A DNA stretch of 64,000 nucleotides. Source: Chloroflexi bacterium TSY (GTDB lineage Bacteria; Chloroflexota; Anaerolineae; Caldilineales; Caldilineaceae). Positions 1 through 10,246 of this stretch are shown piece by piece. The notes under the pieces were generated by a model. That model was not told the DNA's origin and ran no database searches. It was given only the letters and a program-made list of their open reading frames with translations. The DNA lies in NCBI GenBank assembly GCA_019217005.1, contig JAHBNG010000018.1, forward strand, positions 97,005 to 161,004, in the 5' to 3' direction. The first letter of the stretch is position 1. Every line of letters begins with the position of its first letter. Made by a program: the position numbers and the translations under genes.

Positions 1-2
1 CG

Positions 3-1751
3 GTGGTGTGGCGTCTACACCGACTGGATACAGGTTGCCATCTTCCCAGAGATATAGCGGAACGCATCGTCCGCCAGTTATGGGGGAGCGTGAGTCAAGG
101 TCAGATAAGAGACCAAGTGATGTTGGCCTTGATGCTCGACGTTGGCCTGCGGGTGGGCGAAGTGTCGAAACTAGAGATGGGCGATATTGAAGCTGCCATA
201 AATCCGGACGAACTGTGGTCACTGCGCGTACGCGGCAAAGGGAACAAAGAGCGTCGAGTCTGGTTGACGCCAGAAACCACAGCGCTGTTGGTGAGCTATA
301 TGGATGAGCGTCCTGATGCAGTCGATAGCCATCTGTTTCTGACTCGTCGTCACAAAGGCATCAGTGTCCGCGGAATCCAGGAGCGCCTCGATTATTACCG
401 TCAGCAAGCCGGACTCTCCGAGAACAAGGTCTCCTGTCATCGCCTGCGCCATACCTTCGCCAGACGAATGGCAGAGTCGCGTATGCCACTGCCTAGTCTC
501 TCTCATTGGTTGGGCCACAGTCAATTGAAAACGACCCAGATTTACATCGATGGTGCCAATCCTGATATGCGAGCCGACTATGAAGCTGCTATGGAGCAGT
601 TGTCTCGCCAAGCCGCATGCTCGGATATTGAAGGAACGACATCTGCAATAGAGACAGAGAATACTGTGCCTTCTGAACATCGCACAGTGGAGCCAGCTGT
701 TGGCATCTGTTTGTCCGCTGATGAGATCCGTCAACGTCTCACCTCATTGCCGCTCTGGCTTCATCAACCCATCATCTCATTACTTCTCCACCAGCAATTA
801 CGCTGGAAAGCCCTCTATCGGCGGGAACGAGCCCTTCAGTGGCTTGGCGAACTCCAACGCGGTTGGCAATGGATGCTCGACCAGCGCATGCTCTCCAGCT
901 TATCCGAACTAAGACGGCGCGATCTCCAAGACTACATCACCCACCTATGTGACTTAGAGTATTCCGTCCATACCATCAATCATTTTATTTGTACCCTCAA
1001 GAGTTTTCTGCATTTTGCTGAAGAATGTGGCCAGTCGATCGCTCCGGCTTTATATCGCATTCAACGTCTCAAACGACCCACTACCTTACCTCGTCCGTTG
1101 CGCCAGCATGAATTTGCTCAACTTGAACAGTTCGTCTTAAACTCAACGGCTCAGAGCCTTTCTCCTTCCGACCTCCTTGACCGTGCTTGGTTTCTTATTC
1201 TGGTTGATGCTGGGCTACGTATGGGCGAAGTGCAAGCTCTGCTCGTTTCTGACTGGAATTCGGATACACAGACTCTGCTCGTTCGAGATGCCAAATCCCA
1301 TCGTGACCGTCGGTTGCCTGTTACCCAACGCACTGCTCTTGCCATCGATGCCCATCTGCAACATCGCACCGATGACCTGGCTACTCATTCCCCGCTTTTA
1401 CTACGCGATGGCTTACCTCTTCGAGCCAATTATGTGCGCAACCATCTTCATGCCTTTGCCGCCCAAGCTAACTTAGAGGGCGTCACTCCTCATCGCTTGC
1501 GCCATACCTTTGCCACCCGTTTGCTCAACAGTGGCCTTATGCCCATCACTACCTTGCAGAAACTCATGGGGCACACTCATATCGATACCACCATGCTTTA
1601 TGCACAGCTCTACGATGAAACCATTCAGCAGCATTATTTAGCCGCTATGGCTTCACATTCTGTTTACGCTATCCCTGAACCTGACCCCGCTATTTGGGGT
1701 CCCACTTTGGAGAATGCCTTTGAATCAACTTTTCAACAGCAACCACTTTAA
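3..1751 (+). CDS. Double tyrosine recombinase (two catalytic domains in one chain), 5' end possibly outside window
   Basis: Tyrosine recombinases cut and rejoin DNA through a covalent 3'-phosphotyrosine. This 582-residue chain holds two complete catalytic domains. In the first the R-H-R-H-Y residues are R50, H146, R149, H172 and Y181; in the second R406, H497, R500, H524 and Y533, with K431 as likely beta-hairpin lysine. Residues about 240-360 form a helical SAM-like core-binding domain for the second unit. The first unit shows almost no core-binding domain before R50, so the real start probably lies left of the window; the GTG at position 3 is only the first possible start inside it. Families such as XerC/D or phage integrases carry one catalytic domain, so a fused pair is unusual. 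Repeats directly downstream could be its recombination sites (inference). Confidence 0.85.
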   Translation: MVWRLHRLDTGCHLPRDIAERIVRQLWGSVSQGQIRDQVMLALMLDVGLRVGEVSKLEMGDIEAAINPDELWSLRVRGKGNKERRVWLTPETTALLVSYMDERPDAVDSHLFLTRRHKGISVRGIQERLDYYRQQAGLSENKVSCHRLRHTFARRMAESRMPLPSLSHWLGHSQLKTTQIYIDGANPDMRADYEAAMEQLSRQAACSDIEGTTSAIETENTVPSEHRTVEPAVGICLSADEIRQRLTSLPLWLHQPIISLLLHQQLRWKALYRRERALQWLGELQRGWQWMLDQRMLSSLSELRRRDLQDYITHLCDLEYSVHTINHFICTLKSFLHFAEECGQSIAPALYRIQRLKRPTTLPRPLRQHEFAQLEQFVLNSTAQSLSPSDLLDRAWFLILVDAGLRMGEVQALLVSDWNSDTQTLLVRDAKSHRDRRLPVTQRTALAIDAHLQHRTDDLATHSPLLLRDGLPLRANYVRNHLHAFAAQANLEGVTPHRLRHTFATRLLNSGLMPITTLQKLMGHTHIDTTMLYAQLYDETIQQHYLAAMASHSVYAIPEPDPAIWGPTLENAFESTFQQQPL

Positions 1752-1756
1752 CTTTT

Positions 1757-1954
1757 ATGTCTACTGCGTGTAATAGAGAACGCCGATTCTAGTCGGGTAG
1801 AGCCGCATTAGAGATTACACGCAGTAGGATTTCTCAGAGGTAGAGCGTTCAAATGGCGAAAAAAGACGCAGTAGAGAATCTCGGACCATTTGGCCCGCTC
1901 GAGTCTGTTTTGACTGAGAAGTGCAGGATTATGTCTACTGCGTGTAATAGAGAA
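1757..1954. repeat. Direct and inverted repeats behind the recombinase gene
   Basis: The 24-bp string beginning ATGTCTACTGCGTG occurs at 1757-1780 and again at 1931-1954. A 14-bp inverted copy (ATTACACGCAGTAG) lies at 1814-1827. The first copy begins six bases after the recombinase stop codon. Paired direct and inverted short sites next to a tyrosine recombinase are the expected form of core or arm binding sites, but no function is proven. Positions 1955-2182 show no gene. Confidence 0.6.
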
Positions 1955-2182
1955 TGCTCCCTCCTCGGGTCGACTTTGTATGCTGGTTTTAATTGATGAA
2001 CGCTGACCACCTTCATTCATATTGAGTGGGTTTCATTATGAATAGATCAAATCAACTCGGGCTGCGGTTTGCAATTTTGATGGTTGCCAAATCTAGATAG
2101 GTGTGCTAATATAATAGTTGCGTGATGAATTGACTGTTGTGATTGATTATTCCCCATTTATCTCATACAGAAAAAATAGATA

Positions 2183-3229
2183 ATGTCTCTACTGCACGAT
2201 CTCCCGAAGTTGCGGTTCTCGATAGCCTTGTACATGGTTCCCCTTTTGATTATAAGTGGGTGTGCAGGGTTCAGCTGGCTAGACGAGTCTACCCTTGTCC
2301 AGACAAGTGTATCTGGTACATCGACACCTGTTCCCTCCCTAACGCCAACCCCCACCATCGCACCAACTCCTGAACCAACTCCCACTCCCGCTGCGTATGC
2401 TGTTTTACGAACACGCGGTGGAAATCTTCGTTCAGGTCCAGGGATGAACTTTCCCGTGGTTTTGGTGATTAAACAAGGCGATATCTATCCGATTGTTGGT
2501 CGAAGTGAAAATCGTAGTTGGTGGCAGCTCTGTTGCGTACCAAACCCGGACGATACGACGGGTGAAACGCAAATACCTGTTTGGGTTGCAGCATCGATCG
2601 TTGACGTTGAGGGTGATGCTGCACAAATCACCGGACAAATGGAGCAAGTTGACCGGCCAGAACCTCTCTTTGCAGACGATTTTACGGCACAATGGACAAT
2701 CTCCTATCGCTGTGATTCGCAAAGATGTGAGGTCGCCGAATGCGGCGGTGAAGTGCTTGTGCAAGTCCGCAGCATTCTACAAAACACCTGGTTAGAGCTT
2801 GATCACTCTGTGACATGGCCAGATGAGTGTGGCGACGACACAGTCGCACTCTACCAGATCAATCGATATACAGGCCAAGATCGGTACGTCGGTGAAGATG
2901 CAGCATTCTTTGATCGCTACTGGATGGGTGCCAACTTTGTGAAAGCCGACAAAACCATATCTCTCCCCGATGGCCTAGCCGTACAGGCCTGGTGTACAGA
3001 ACCACAATCGCTTGAGTTGGAAGCGAATGAGAACTGGATCGTTGTTCATGACGGTGAAGCCTGCTACGACGTGGACACCGGTATGATGATCCAACTCTCC
3101 TACTCGAAACGCTGGCTTTTTACGGGTGTTGTGGAAGGGCAAAACTTTGAGCGAGCGTTCTTTGGGGACACCGAATATTATAATTTTGATCTTCATTTCA
3201 CCAATGCACCTCTCGGTGATACGAATTGA
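2183..3229 (+). CDS. Exported lipoprotein with SH3-like domain
   Basis: A 348-residue predicted lipoprotein. The N-terminal hydrophobic segment ends in a lipobox (LLIISGC, lipidated cysteine near residue 27). A Thr/Pro-rich linker (about 45-70) follows, then a bacterial SH3 domain at about 72-125 with the typical NLRSGPG motif. The rest (about 150-348) is a cysteine-containing, beta-rich region that I do not recognise; its FADDFTAQWTI start resembles the opening of exported concanavalin-like domains. SH3b domains often bind cell wall or mediate surface contacts. The start at 2183 is chosen because it gives a full signal sequence; the ribosome-binding site is weak. Confidence 0.75.
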   Translation: MSLLHDLPKLRFSIALYMVPLLIISGCAGFSWLDESTLVQTSVSGTSTPVPSLTPTPTIAPTPEPTPTPAAYAVLRTRGGNLRSGPGMNFPVVLVIKQGDIYPIVGRSENRSWWQLCCVPNPDDTTGETQIPVWVAASIVDVEGDAAQITGQMEQVDRPEPLFADDFTAQWTISYRCDSQRCEVAECGGEVLVQVRSILQNTWLELDHSVTWPDECGDDTVALYQINRYTGQDRYVGEDAAFFDRYWMGANFVKADKTISLPDGLAVQAWCTEPQSLELEANENWIVVHDGEACYDVDTGMMIQLSYSKRWLFTGVVEGQNFERAFFGDTEYYNFDLHFTNAPLGDTN

Positions 3230-3241
3230 CCACAAGAGATC

Positions 3242-3299
3242 GAGTGTGTACCACAAAGTGTGTAGATGAATACTGCTCAGTTAGAGAACCGCTGCGTTT
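3242..3299. repeat. 78-bp palindromic repeat family (R78), truncated copy
   Basis: Left half of a palindromic element that begins GAGTGTGTnCCACAAAGTGTGT. Fuller copies lie at 27160-27238, 39907-39987 and 57496-57573. Here the sequence passes directly from the middle of the repeat (after CCGCTGCGTTTT) into the coding sequence of a glycoside hydrolase fragment, so the right arm is missing. Confidence 0.8.
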
Positions 3300-3302
3300 T
3301 TC

Positions 3303-3875
3303 TATGACCAGATGTATCAGGCCATGGGTGGCAGCAGCAACGGCTATTTCGATATGTTGGGTGTGCATGGCGCGGGATTTGCTGCGCCGCCAGAGCTCGA
3401 TCCAGGCGAAGCAGCGGCCAATAAAGTGCCCTATGGCGGCGAACGCTTTTTCGCCTTCCGCCATGTGGAAGATATCCGCCGCATCATGGAGAGGTATGGC
3501 GATGGGGGTAAAAAGATTGTGCTGCTGGAGTTTGGCTGGACATACGATTCCGTCAATGCGAGTTATAAATGGCACGGTGCCGATGCCGGAATCGACCAGT
3601 TTGTCCAAGCGGACTACCTGAAGCGCTCCTATCAATACGCCGCGGCAAACTGGCCCTGGATCGGGCTAATGAGTCTGCTCACCATGCCCAATGTCGATTG
3701 GCTCGACGGCAACCCACAAGACGAAGAGCAATTTTGGTGGGCCATCATGGCCCCCAGCCCCAACGACAACCGTTTCCGCGCGGCCTATATCGCCCTCTGC
3801 GACTACTTCAATGAAGTGCAGTTCAACTTCTATTGTCCATATGATCCGGATCCCAGTCGGCGGGGGAGTCGTTAG
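3303..3875 (+). pseudogene. C-terminal fragment of a TIM-barrel glycoside hydrolase-like protein
   Basis: The in-frame sequence from about 3303 to the stop at 3875 encodes roughly 190 residues typical of the last third of a clan-A glycoside hydrolase barrel. The segment [10 protein letters not shown] carries a Glu in the position of the usual nucleophile strand, and aromatic-rich strands follow. Coding sense continues upstream of the first ATG (3312) until it hits the truncated R78 repeat, and no start codon or signal peptide remains. I read this as a gene whose 5' two thirds were lost at the repeat junction. Substrate cannot be judged. Expression is unlikely. Confidence 0.7.
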
Positions 3876-4457
3876 GCGAAGAGCCATTCCCACTGGCTTT
3901 TCGGTCTTTCAAAAGACAACTACCATCTTTCCTATGAGCGCCAATCGAGCCGTTTCAGTTGACAGAGATGTACAGCATGCATGTTTCACAAGCAAATTAT
4001 GCGAGCTATCAACTTGGCGTGCTATACCGCAATTATTCTATTTGACTTCCAATGTCGAGCATGTTATAATTGACAAAATTTTTATTTGCTTCTCAGAAAT
4101 TCCCTGCTAATAATATCATAGTTTTTTACAAAAGAGAATTGATTTTTTTAGTCAAGTCATATTGCATGTCAGTGCAGTGATACTGAGCAAGTTTGAATAA
4201 CATAAATCGTTGCAGAGTTATAAGGCAACAATATGATTCATACATTTTCCTTCTCGGTCCTCTACTCGCTCCAAGGCGTAAATTTGTTAGTTCTTTGTAA
4301 TGTAACAGGTAAGTTTCTCCCAAATTAGCAAACTTTGCTAATTTTCTTTCCCGCATTCATTTTTAACGATTTTTTATTCCGTACCAGAAACGGTCTAACG
4401 TCTGTTTATCCTCATGAACTAATAGATTCTTATTAAGCAAATAGGATAGGTTTTTCT
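3876..4457. other. AT-rich intergenic region, no gene seen
   Basis: About 580 bp between the hydrolase remnant and the exported paralog pair. Short open frames exist on both strands but none has a ribosome-binding site, composition or domain that supports it. The base composition is more AT-rich than the flanking genes. Confidence 0.5.
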
Positions 4458-5364
4458 ATGCGAACCTCAGTTAATCTAATTTTTTCAGGATTGAAAGTCA
4501 TTCTCATACTAATAATAATCACCCAAGAGGTGTGGCCTTACTGTTCCCAAACCTATTCATGCTGCACACTTAGCAACACAGATTGACCGCCCTCAGCAGA
4601 TATCAATAGGTCCAACATCAAGACCGCGCCCAGGCGTTCCACAGTCTGATCCTCTGGATCCGGCCTCTATCTACAACAATCTACTGGTACCAAATTTGCC
4701 GTCCCAAGCGGCAGAAGCCAGCCTGCATGGTGGTAGTGGACCTGCAGTTTCGTCTGGGGTGACAAATCTGGCCAATGGTGGCGCACTGACTTACCCAAAT
4801 GTTTCCAAACCTCAAGCGTGTGTTACCTTCGATGATTTAGATAAGTGGGCCAGCAATGTTTACGCTGATGGACGGATCCAAGGCAGCGTCTGGAAGGACC
4901 GATATGCGGGGTGGAGTAGCTTTGCAGTAGACGACGGGGGATTTTATCGAGCCAGCAATGTAACAATAGGATATGACAAAACAGTCGGTAATAGCGTGTC
5001 TGCTAAGATTGCAAGCACCCAGCCTTACGCAGCTGGATTTGCCAGCCCTCCGATTCCCACCAAGCGAGGAGATAGAATCAGAGTTCGCGCACGCTATCTT
5101 ATTGTCAACCCTAATCCAGGTCGCTCGGCCTATGATTGGGCTTCGTTGGGAATAAAACCAGCGATAGAAAAGGATACATCCAGGTACGTGAATGGATATA
5201 CGCATGGCAAATGGGCAGAACTAGAAAATACGGTCATAGCCGAAGGTAATCAAATTATGATACGGTTGCAAGGTCATAGTCCTGCACCTCAGAACTCAGC
5301 TATCTATTTTGACGATGTTGAGATCTTTATTAATGAGATTGCATTGAAGACGTGTGAGTTCTAA
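4458..5364 (+). pseudogene. Exported beta-sandwich protein, paralog of the next gene, with a frameshift after the signal peptide
   Basis: The readable mature part (from about 4561, first ATG 4696) ends in a domain shared with the gene at 5515. Both begin with ACxxFxDxxKW, contain GDR(I/V) and NDP/NPNP turns, and end with AIYFD(D/N)VEI and a final CEF. The fold is probably a carbohydrate-binding-like jelly roll (inference). The signal peptide lies upstream in another frame: an ATG at 4458 starts MRTSVNLIFSGLKVILILII. The coding frame must change between about 4525 and 4560 to join VPKPIHAAHLATQ. Either this is a true single-base indel that inactivates export, or a sequencing error. The function of the family is unknown to me. 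Confidence 0.65.
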
Positions 5365-5514
5365 TCACTGTGAGTTGGTGTATTCAATGCAAGTGCTTGT
5401 TCAAATACTAAGCTTTCGAACATTGTTTACTTGGGTGAAACAGTTTAACCGTGTGAAACGACTGATTTATTAGGGTACCCAATTTTTACTTCCTATCTTG
5501 TTAAGGAGACAACT

Positions 5515-6411
5515 ATGATATTTATACGATTTAACAAATTCTTGTTCAAGGCAAGTGTTGGACTGTTGGTTTTGGCTTTGCTGTTGCCCACTACAGTTGC
5601 AATGGCGGCAGTGCCTTGTAATGATGGAGAACCTGATGGTATCTACTCTGCGCAGAATGGCTTTCCGATAAAACAGAATCCTAATGTATGTACCGAGGAT
5701 AATGCTCTATACGTTAACCTAGCTGCTAACAGGGCTATCCAAACGTCTACTGAAGCTGGGGAAGACCAAGTTGCTGCGGGTGATCCAGATCCAGCTCATG
5801 TGTTTGCGCCGCGCATAGCTACAGCTGGGACAATTTTCTCGCAGCAGGCAAGTGTCGCATGTCTGGATTTCAATGACCGCACAAAATGGCGCGGCGGTGG
5901 CCAGAATTGGTCGTATGCTGGATGGGGGATCCAGGCATTAAATGCGGAGGGGCAGGGCATTTACAAAGAGAATGCCTCATTTGAACTTGAGCAGTACTAT
6001 GGCGATGGCTTGTCATTAAAACTGAATCATTTTAAGCCATTCCGATCTCAAATTATTAGCCCTGAGTTTGAAGTGAAAGCCGGTGATAGAGTCATCGCTA
6101 AAGTAAGCTACCTCATTAACGATCCTACACCTAACCACTCCGTATCGGCGGAGATTAGCGTCCATTTGGCAGGCGATACAAGTGCTCCGGTCAAACAGGG
6201 ATTTTTTAAGGGTCCGAATACTTGGGGAAAGTTAGAAAGTACGTTTATCAATGAATCTCAAGCAGCAGCCAAAATCCAGGTGTTATTGCAAGGTAACAAT
6301 CTGTATCTCGACCATGAGATTGCTATCTACTTCGATAATGTCGAAATTTTAGTCAATGATGTGCCGGCTATCAAATGTGAGTTTGCTCACATTGGGCTAA
6401 AGTTTGACTAA
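5515..6411 (+). CDS. Exported beta-sandwich (carbohydrate-binding-like) protein
   Basis: 298 residues with a clear Sec signal peptide (KASVGLLVLALLLPTTVAMA, cleavage near residue 32). A good ribosome-binding site (AAGGAG, five bases before the ATG) fixes the start. Residues about 120-290 are homologous to the end of the preceding gene: CLDFNDRTKW near the start, GDRVIAKVSYLINDPTPN in the middle, and EIAIYFDNVEILVND near the end. Two cysteines bracket this domain in both paralogs, which suggests a disulfide. There are no catalytic motifs. It probably works outside the cell, perhaps binding polysaccharide (inference from fold-like pattern only). A third, broken member lies at 13088-13288. Confidence 0.75.
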   Translation: MIFIRFNKFLFKASVGLLVLALLLPTTVAMAAVPCNDGEPDGIYSAQNGFPIKQNPNVCTEDNALYVNLAANRAIQTSTEAGEDQVAAGDPDPAHVFAPRIATAGTIFSQQASVACLDFNDRTKWRGGGQNWSYAGWGIQALNAEGQGIYKENASFELEQYYGDGLSLKLNHFKPFRSQIISPEFEVKAGDRVIAKVSYLINDPTPNHSVSAEISVHLAGDTSAPVKQGFFKGPNTWGKLESTFINESQAAAKIQVLLQGNNLYLDHEIAIYFDNVEILVNDVPAIKCEFAHIGLKFD

Positions 6412-6462
6412 ATAGATAAGTCATCTTTGGTTTTAAATACGAAGTAAGGTTCAAGAAGTTTA

Positions 6463-6500
6463 GGATAAGCGGTGCCGAGATATCTCGGCACCGCTTATCC
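6463..6500. terminator. Perfect 38-bp palindrome between convergent genes
   Basis: GGATAAGCGGTGCCGAGAT is followed immediately by its exact reverse complement (19-bp arms, no loop). It sits between the ends of two convergent genes. There is no T tract, so it may act as a bidirectional terminator or transcript-end stabiliser. Confidence 0.6.
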
Positions 6501-9500
6501 GTGAGACGGCACACTATCTGAAGGGCTAAATGCAAACGGATTTATTGGAATTACCATTTTTGCCATAATCAACAAACGTTATGAGGTTCTTCGCTGCCGA
6601 AATATTTGGTCCATTCTGTATCGGTGAATCTCTCCCGATTAGCACGTTGGCATGCGTGCTGTTCCCAAACCGACACATCTACATGCCACATAATAACCGC
6701 AGACGCTGTATTTGCCACAAGCCGCTTGCCCAAACTATCAAATACCAAATGACTAGCAGAACCTAGCACAGAGTCTATCCTCAACTCACCAATTGATCGT
6801 CGGGTGGCCATATCCCATAGTGTAATGATGCCATCCAAACTGCTCGTGGCAAGCATTGAACCATCACGATTGAATGCAAGGGATTCTACTGCCTTACCAG
6901 CGGTAGCCAGCAGTTGCTGCTCATCGTTATCTAAATTCCAGAGAGTTGGAGGATGTTGTAATCGTGCGCCGGATGCAAGCAGATTACTCGATTGATCGGG
7001 ACTGAAAGCAATGACCATCACACCGTTGGAACCATTTAATGGCAGCTTGCCGTGTAGTTGTCCACTAGTGGTATTCCACAACGTGATAAGACCGTCTCCG
7101 CTACTGGCAGCTAAGAGTGAACCGTCTGTACTGAACGTCACGCTGGTGATAAAGTTGTCAAAAGCTTTAATTTGTGATATCAGTTGGCGATGCGTTTCAA
7201 CATCCCATAAAATGACGGAACCGTCATAACCACCAGAGGCTAACTGACTGCCATCAGGACTAAAGGCCAACGTCTGAACAAAGTCCGTGTGCCCTTGAAA
7301 TGCTCCCAGTGTCTGTTGCTGTACCGCATCCCATAGACGAATCTCACCGGTCTGGCAAAACCCTGCTTCATCCAGGGTACAGCCACCTGTTGCCAATAGA
7401 TTGGCCTGTTGTTTGGGGCTGAAAGCAACACTTTGCACGCCCCCCTCAGGAACTTGCAGTACCCCCAACAAAGTATTTTTCATCAGGTCCCGAATTTCGA
7501 GTTCACCTTCAAGACAGTGAATTCTATCCATTGCTGCCTCTGTACATTTACCAACTGCCAACAGCTTGTCATCTGGGCTGATTGCGGTATCCTTAATCGC
7601 ATGGTCCTGCTGCATTATTATCTTCATCAGTTTCTGATTGACCTCGCTGTCCCAAAGAATCAGCCGCCGATCACTGCCTCCGGACAACAGTGTGTGGCCA
7701 TCCGGAGCAATTGCAATGTCAGTCGCCCAATCGGTGTGACCAACCAGTTCGCGCACAAGCGCAGTTGGCCGATCATCTGGATAATCCCAAACAGAAATGG
7801 TCCCCTGTACACACTCTGGATAAAATATGGTACTCGTTCTGAAGCTGCCACACAGGCTACCAATGAGTTGCTTGCCATCAGGGGTGAACCGTAAACTGCG
7901 TATAAAGTTGTTTGGATTTGGATATTCCCTTAAGCTTTGGCCATTGACGAGATCCCAGACAATCATGCCGCCCCGTCTGCTTGAAACCAATACATTCGGA
8001 TTCCGAGGGTTGAAGGCTAAACTCAAAGGCGCATCAGGATGACCGACGAATACCTGCTTCGATGACCAGCCATCTTCAATGTCCCACAGCCGAATTTCGC
8101 CTTGGTTACAATTCCCATATTGATCACCATTGGCACAACTACTAGGAGCCAATATATGTCCATCTGCGCTAAATGCAAGATCGTTAACACTACCGAATGG
8201 AACAGATAGTACGGGTGTAGTTCGTTCCTGAAGGACCAAATCCCAGATCCAGATCTCACCACTCTCGCAAAACTCCTCGCGAGACCAACCGGGTAAGGTA
8301 CAACTTCCTGATGCCAAAAAGCGACCGTCAGGTAAGCTAATTGCCAAACTTCTTACTGATCCAGGATGGGCATAGAGTGTGCGGCTGATTACATCGTCGC
8401 TTGACAGATCCCATGAAGTAACGTTGCCTTTGACATCGGCCGAAAAGAGAATTGGTTCCTCAGGATGCCATACAATTCGAAACACTTGATTGGAAGGACC
8501 AGTAAGCGTCCTAATCTGGGTCCGTTCCAATACGTCCCACAGAGCAATCGTCCCATCTAGGTCGCCAGCAGAGGCCGCCATCCGCCCGTCAAATGAAAAT
8601 TCAACGTCTAAGACTGTATCCTTGTGTTTTGGAAGAAATGCCAGCAGGCCAGGCTTGGCCTTAGCGACGGATAATAGACTCGATCGCGCTGCAAATGTAT
8701 CGGCAAGATGTTTAGCTTCCACAGCAAGTAGAAGGGCTAAATCAAGCTCTGTGTCCTTTAAGGATTCTGCTTGAGCAGCCAGTGCCCGAGAATTGCCCTG
8801 GCTAGCTGCTGTTGCGCGTCGATCCGCTAAGTAGTAGAAAAACACAGCGATCACTGCCAGGACAGCCGCAACGGTACCGATTCCGATAGCTATGCGAGCA
8901 CGACGCTGGATGCGTACATTGGCCTCCTCCTTATCTTCGGCACGTTTTTGTTGCTCTTCTGCGCGCGCTTCTTCGGCCTCTGCTCTTTTACGCTGCTCTT
9001 CGGCAAATTCTCGTTGGCGCTCGATTTCTTCCTGCTGTATTCGATCACGTTCTCGAATACTAAGATTCAAAAACTCTTGTGCATCTTTGGACTGCACTGC
9101 GACATCATCCATCTGGCGTAATTTCTCTCCCTCTGCCAAATAGACGCCGCTCAGTAAAAAGGCATCCGATCGTTGGTTCTCTAACCAATCGTTAACATGT
9201 AATTCAAAACGTCTACGTTGTTGAAGGTGCTCTCGCTGTTCCTGGACAGCTGCTCGTAGGTGCTGCCAGTTGAGAATCAACGATTCGTGGATGATATCAA
9301 CTGATTCGACCTCTTGATCGTTGGCGTCTATCTTCTTTTCACCAGTGCTCAGAAGGCGTTCAGTCGTAAGTTCTTGGATCAAGTTTTCGATATCATTTTG
9401 ACCCCGGGTGACATCATCTAATCGGCGGGTACGTCTTACATCTCGACGGATATCTTCTTCCAGTGAGACATCGACCAGATCCAGAAATATATTAAGAATG

Positions 9501-9601
9501 GTCTCCTGTTCTTGAGGTGTACGGTCGATCACATTGTTGTGTACATCGCGTTTGAATTGATAAACATCATCGGCACGCTTGCGAATGGCATCTGTTAGAC
9601 T

Positions 9602-9816
9602 CAGTAGATCCAAATTTCAGGTTTAGAGAGAGAATTCTGGCTAAACAGTTGACATAAATACAAATTTGCCGGTCGATATCTAGTTTTTGCGTTAGATTTG
9701 GGCGATTTTCAGATATGAAATAGGTTGTTTTCTGTAACCGAAATCTGAATAAATGACTCCAAAATCCCTGCAATCTCGACTGAAAATCGCCAAAAACGCC
9801 AAATTTGGATCTACTG
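9602..9816. mobile_element. MITE-A, copy 1 (215 bp)
   Basis: Terminal inverted repeats CAGTAGATCCAAATTT and AAATTTGGATCTACTG, with AGACT on both sides (9597-9601 and 9817-9821) as a 5-bp target duplication. Other copies of the same length lie at 14189-14403 and 29129-29343. It encodes no transposase; a short internal frame is preserved but has no recognisable domain. Removing it plus one AGACT restores the STAND reading frame. Confidence 0.9.
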
Positions 9817-10246
9817 AGACTTGTATAATGGTCTGCAGTCAATAGACCAGTACGCCAGATATCGTCCAACGTTACCTGGAGTAGTGGGAGGTAAGCGGCG
9901 TCTTCACCGGCGTCTCTGGCCAATACATTTAGTAATGCATCTTGAAAGCGCTTGCCCGTGTTGGGGTGCATTGACTGCAACGGACGTTGAATTGCAACTT
10001 TCAACTGTGCTTCGTTCATGACCCGCAAATCAATGCCTGTTTTGGCCAATTCGTAAAGCTTTACTTTCTGGTAAAGGCTTGAGTGACAAAGGGCAAACCG
10101 AAAGGGGCGGAAAAAAGAATCCACCCTGAAAAAACGGGATAAAATGTAAAAATAGTGCTCGGCTAGTTTAAGCAGCGGCATTGAGGCGGCGATGAGCGAG
10201 AACGCCTTTAGGTAAATGGTGTGAAACCGAGGCCTTTTTCCGAAAG

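Noticed and set aside
1757..1954. CRISPR array
   Set aside because: Only two direct copies plus one inverted copy, with no regular spacing.
4126..4356. 76-residue minus-strand frame in AT-rich DNA
   Set aside because: No ribosome-binding site, no domain and composition of non-coding DNA.
9602..9816. Conserved short reading frame inside MITE-A (FWSHLFRFRLQKTTYFIS)
   Set aside because: Identical in all copies simply because the elements are near-identical; no start signal or protein pattern.
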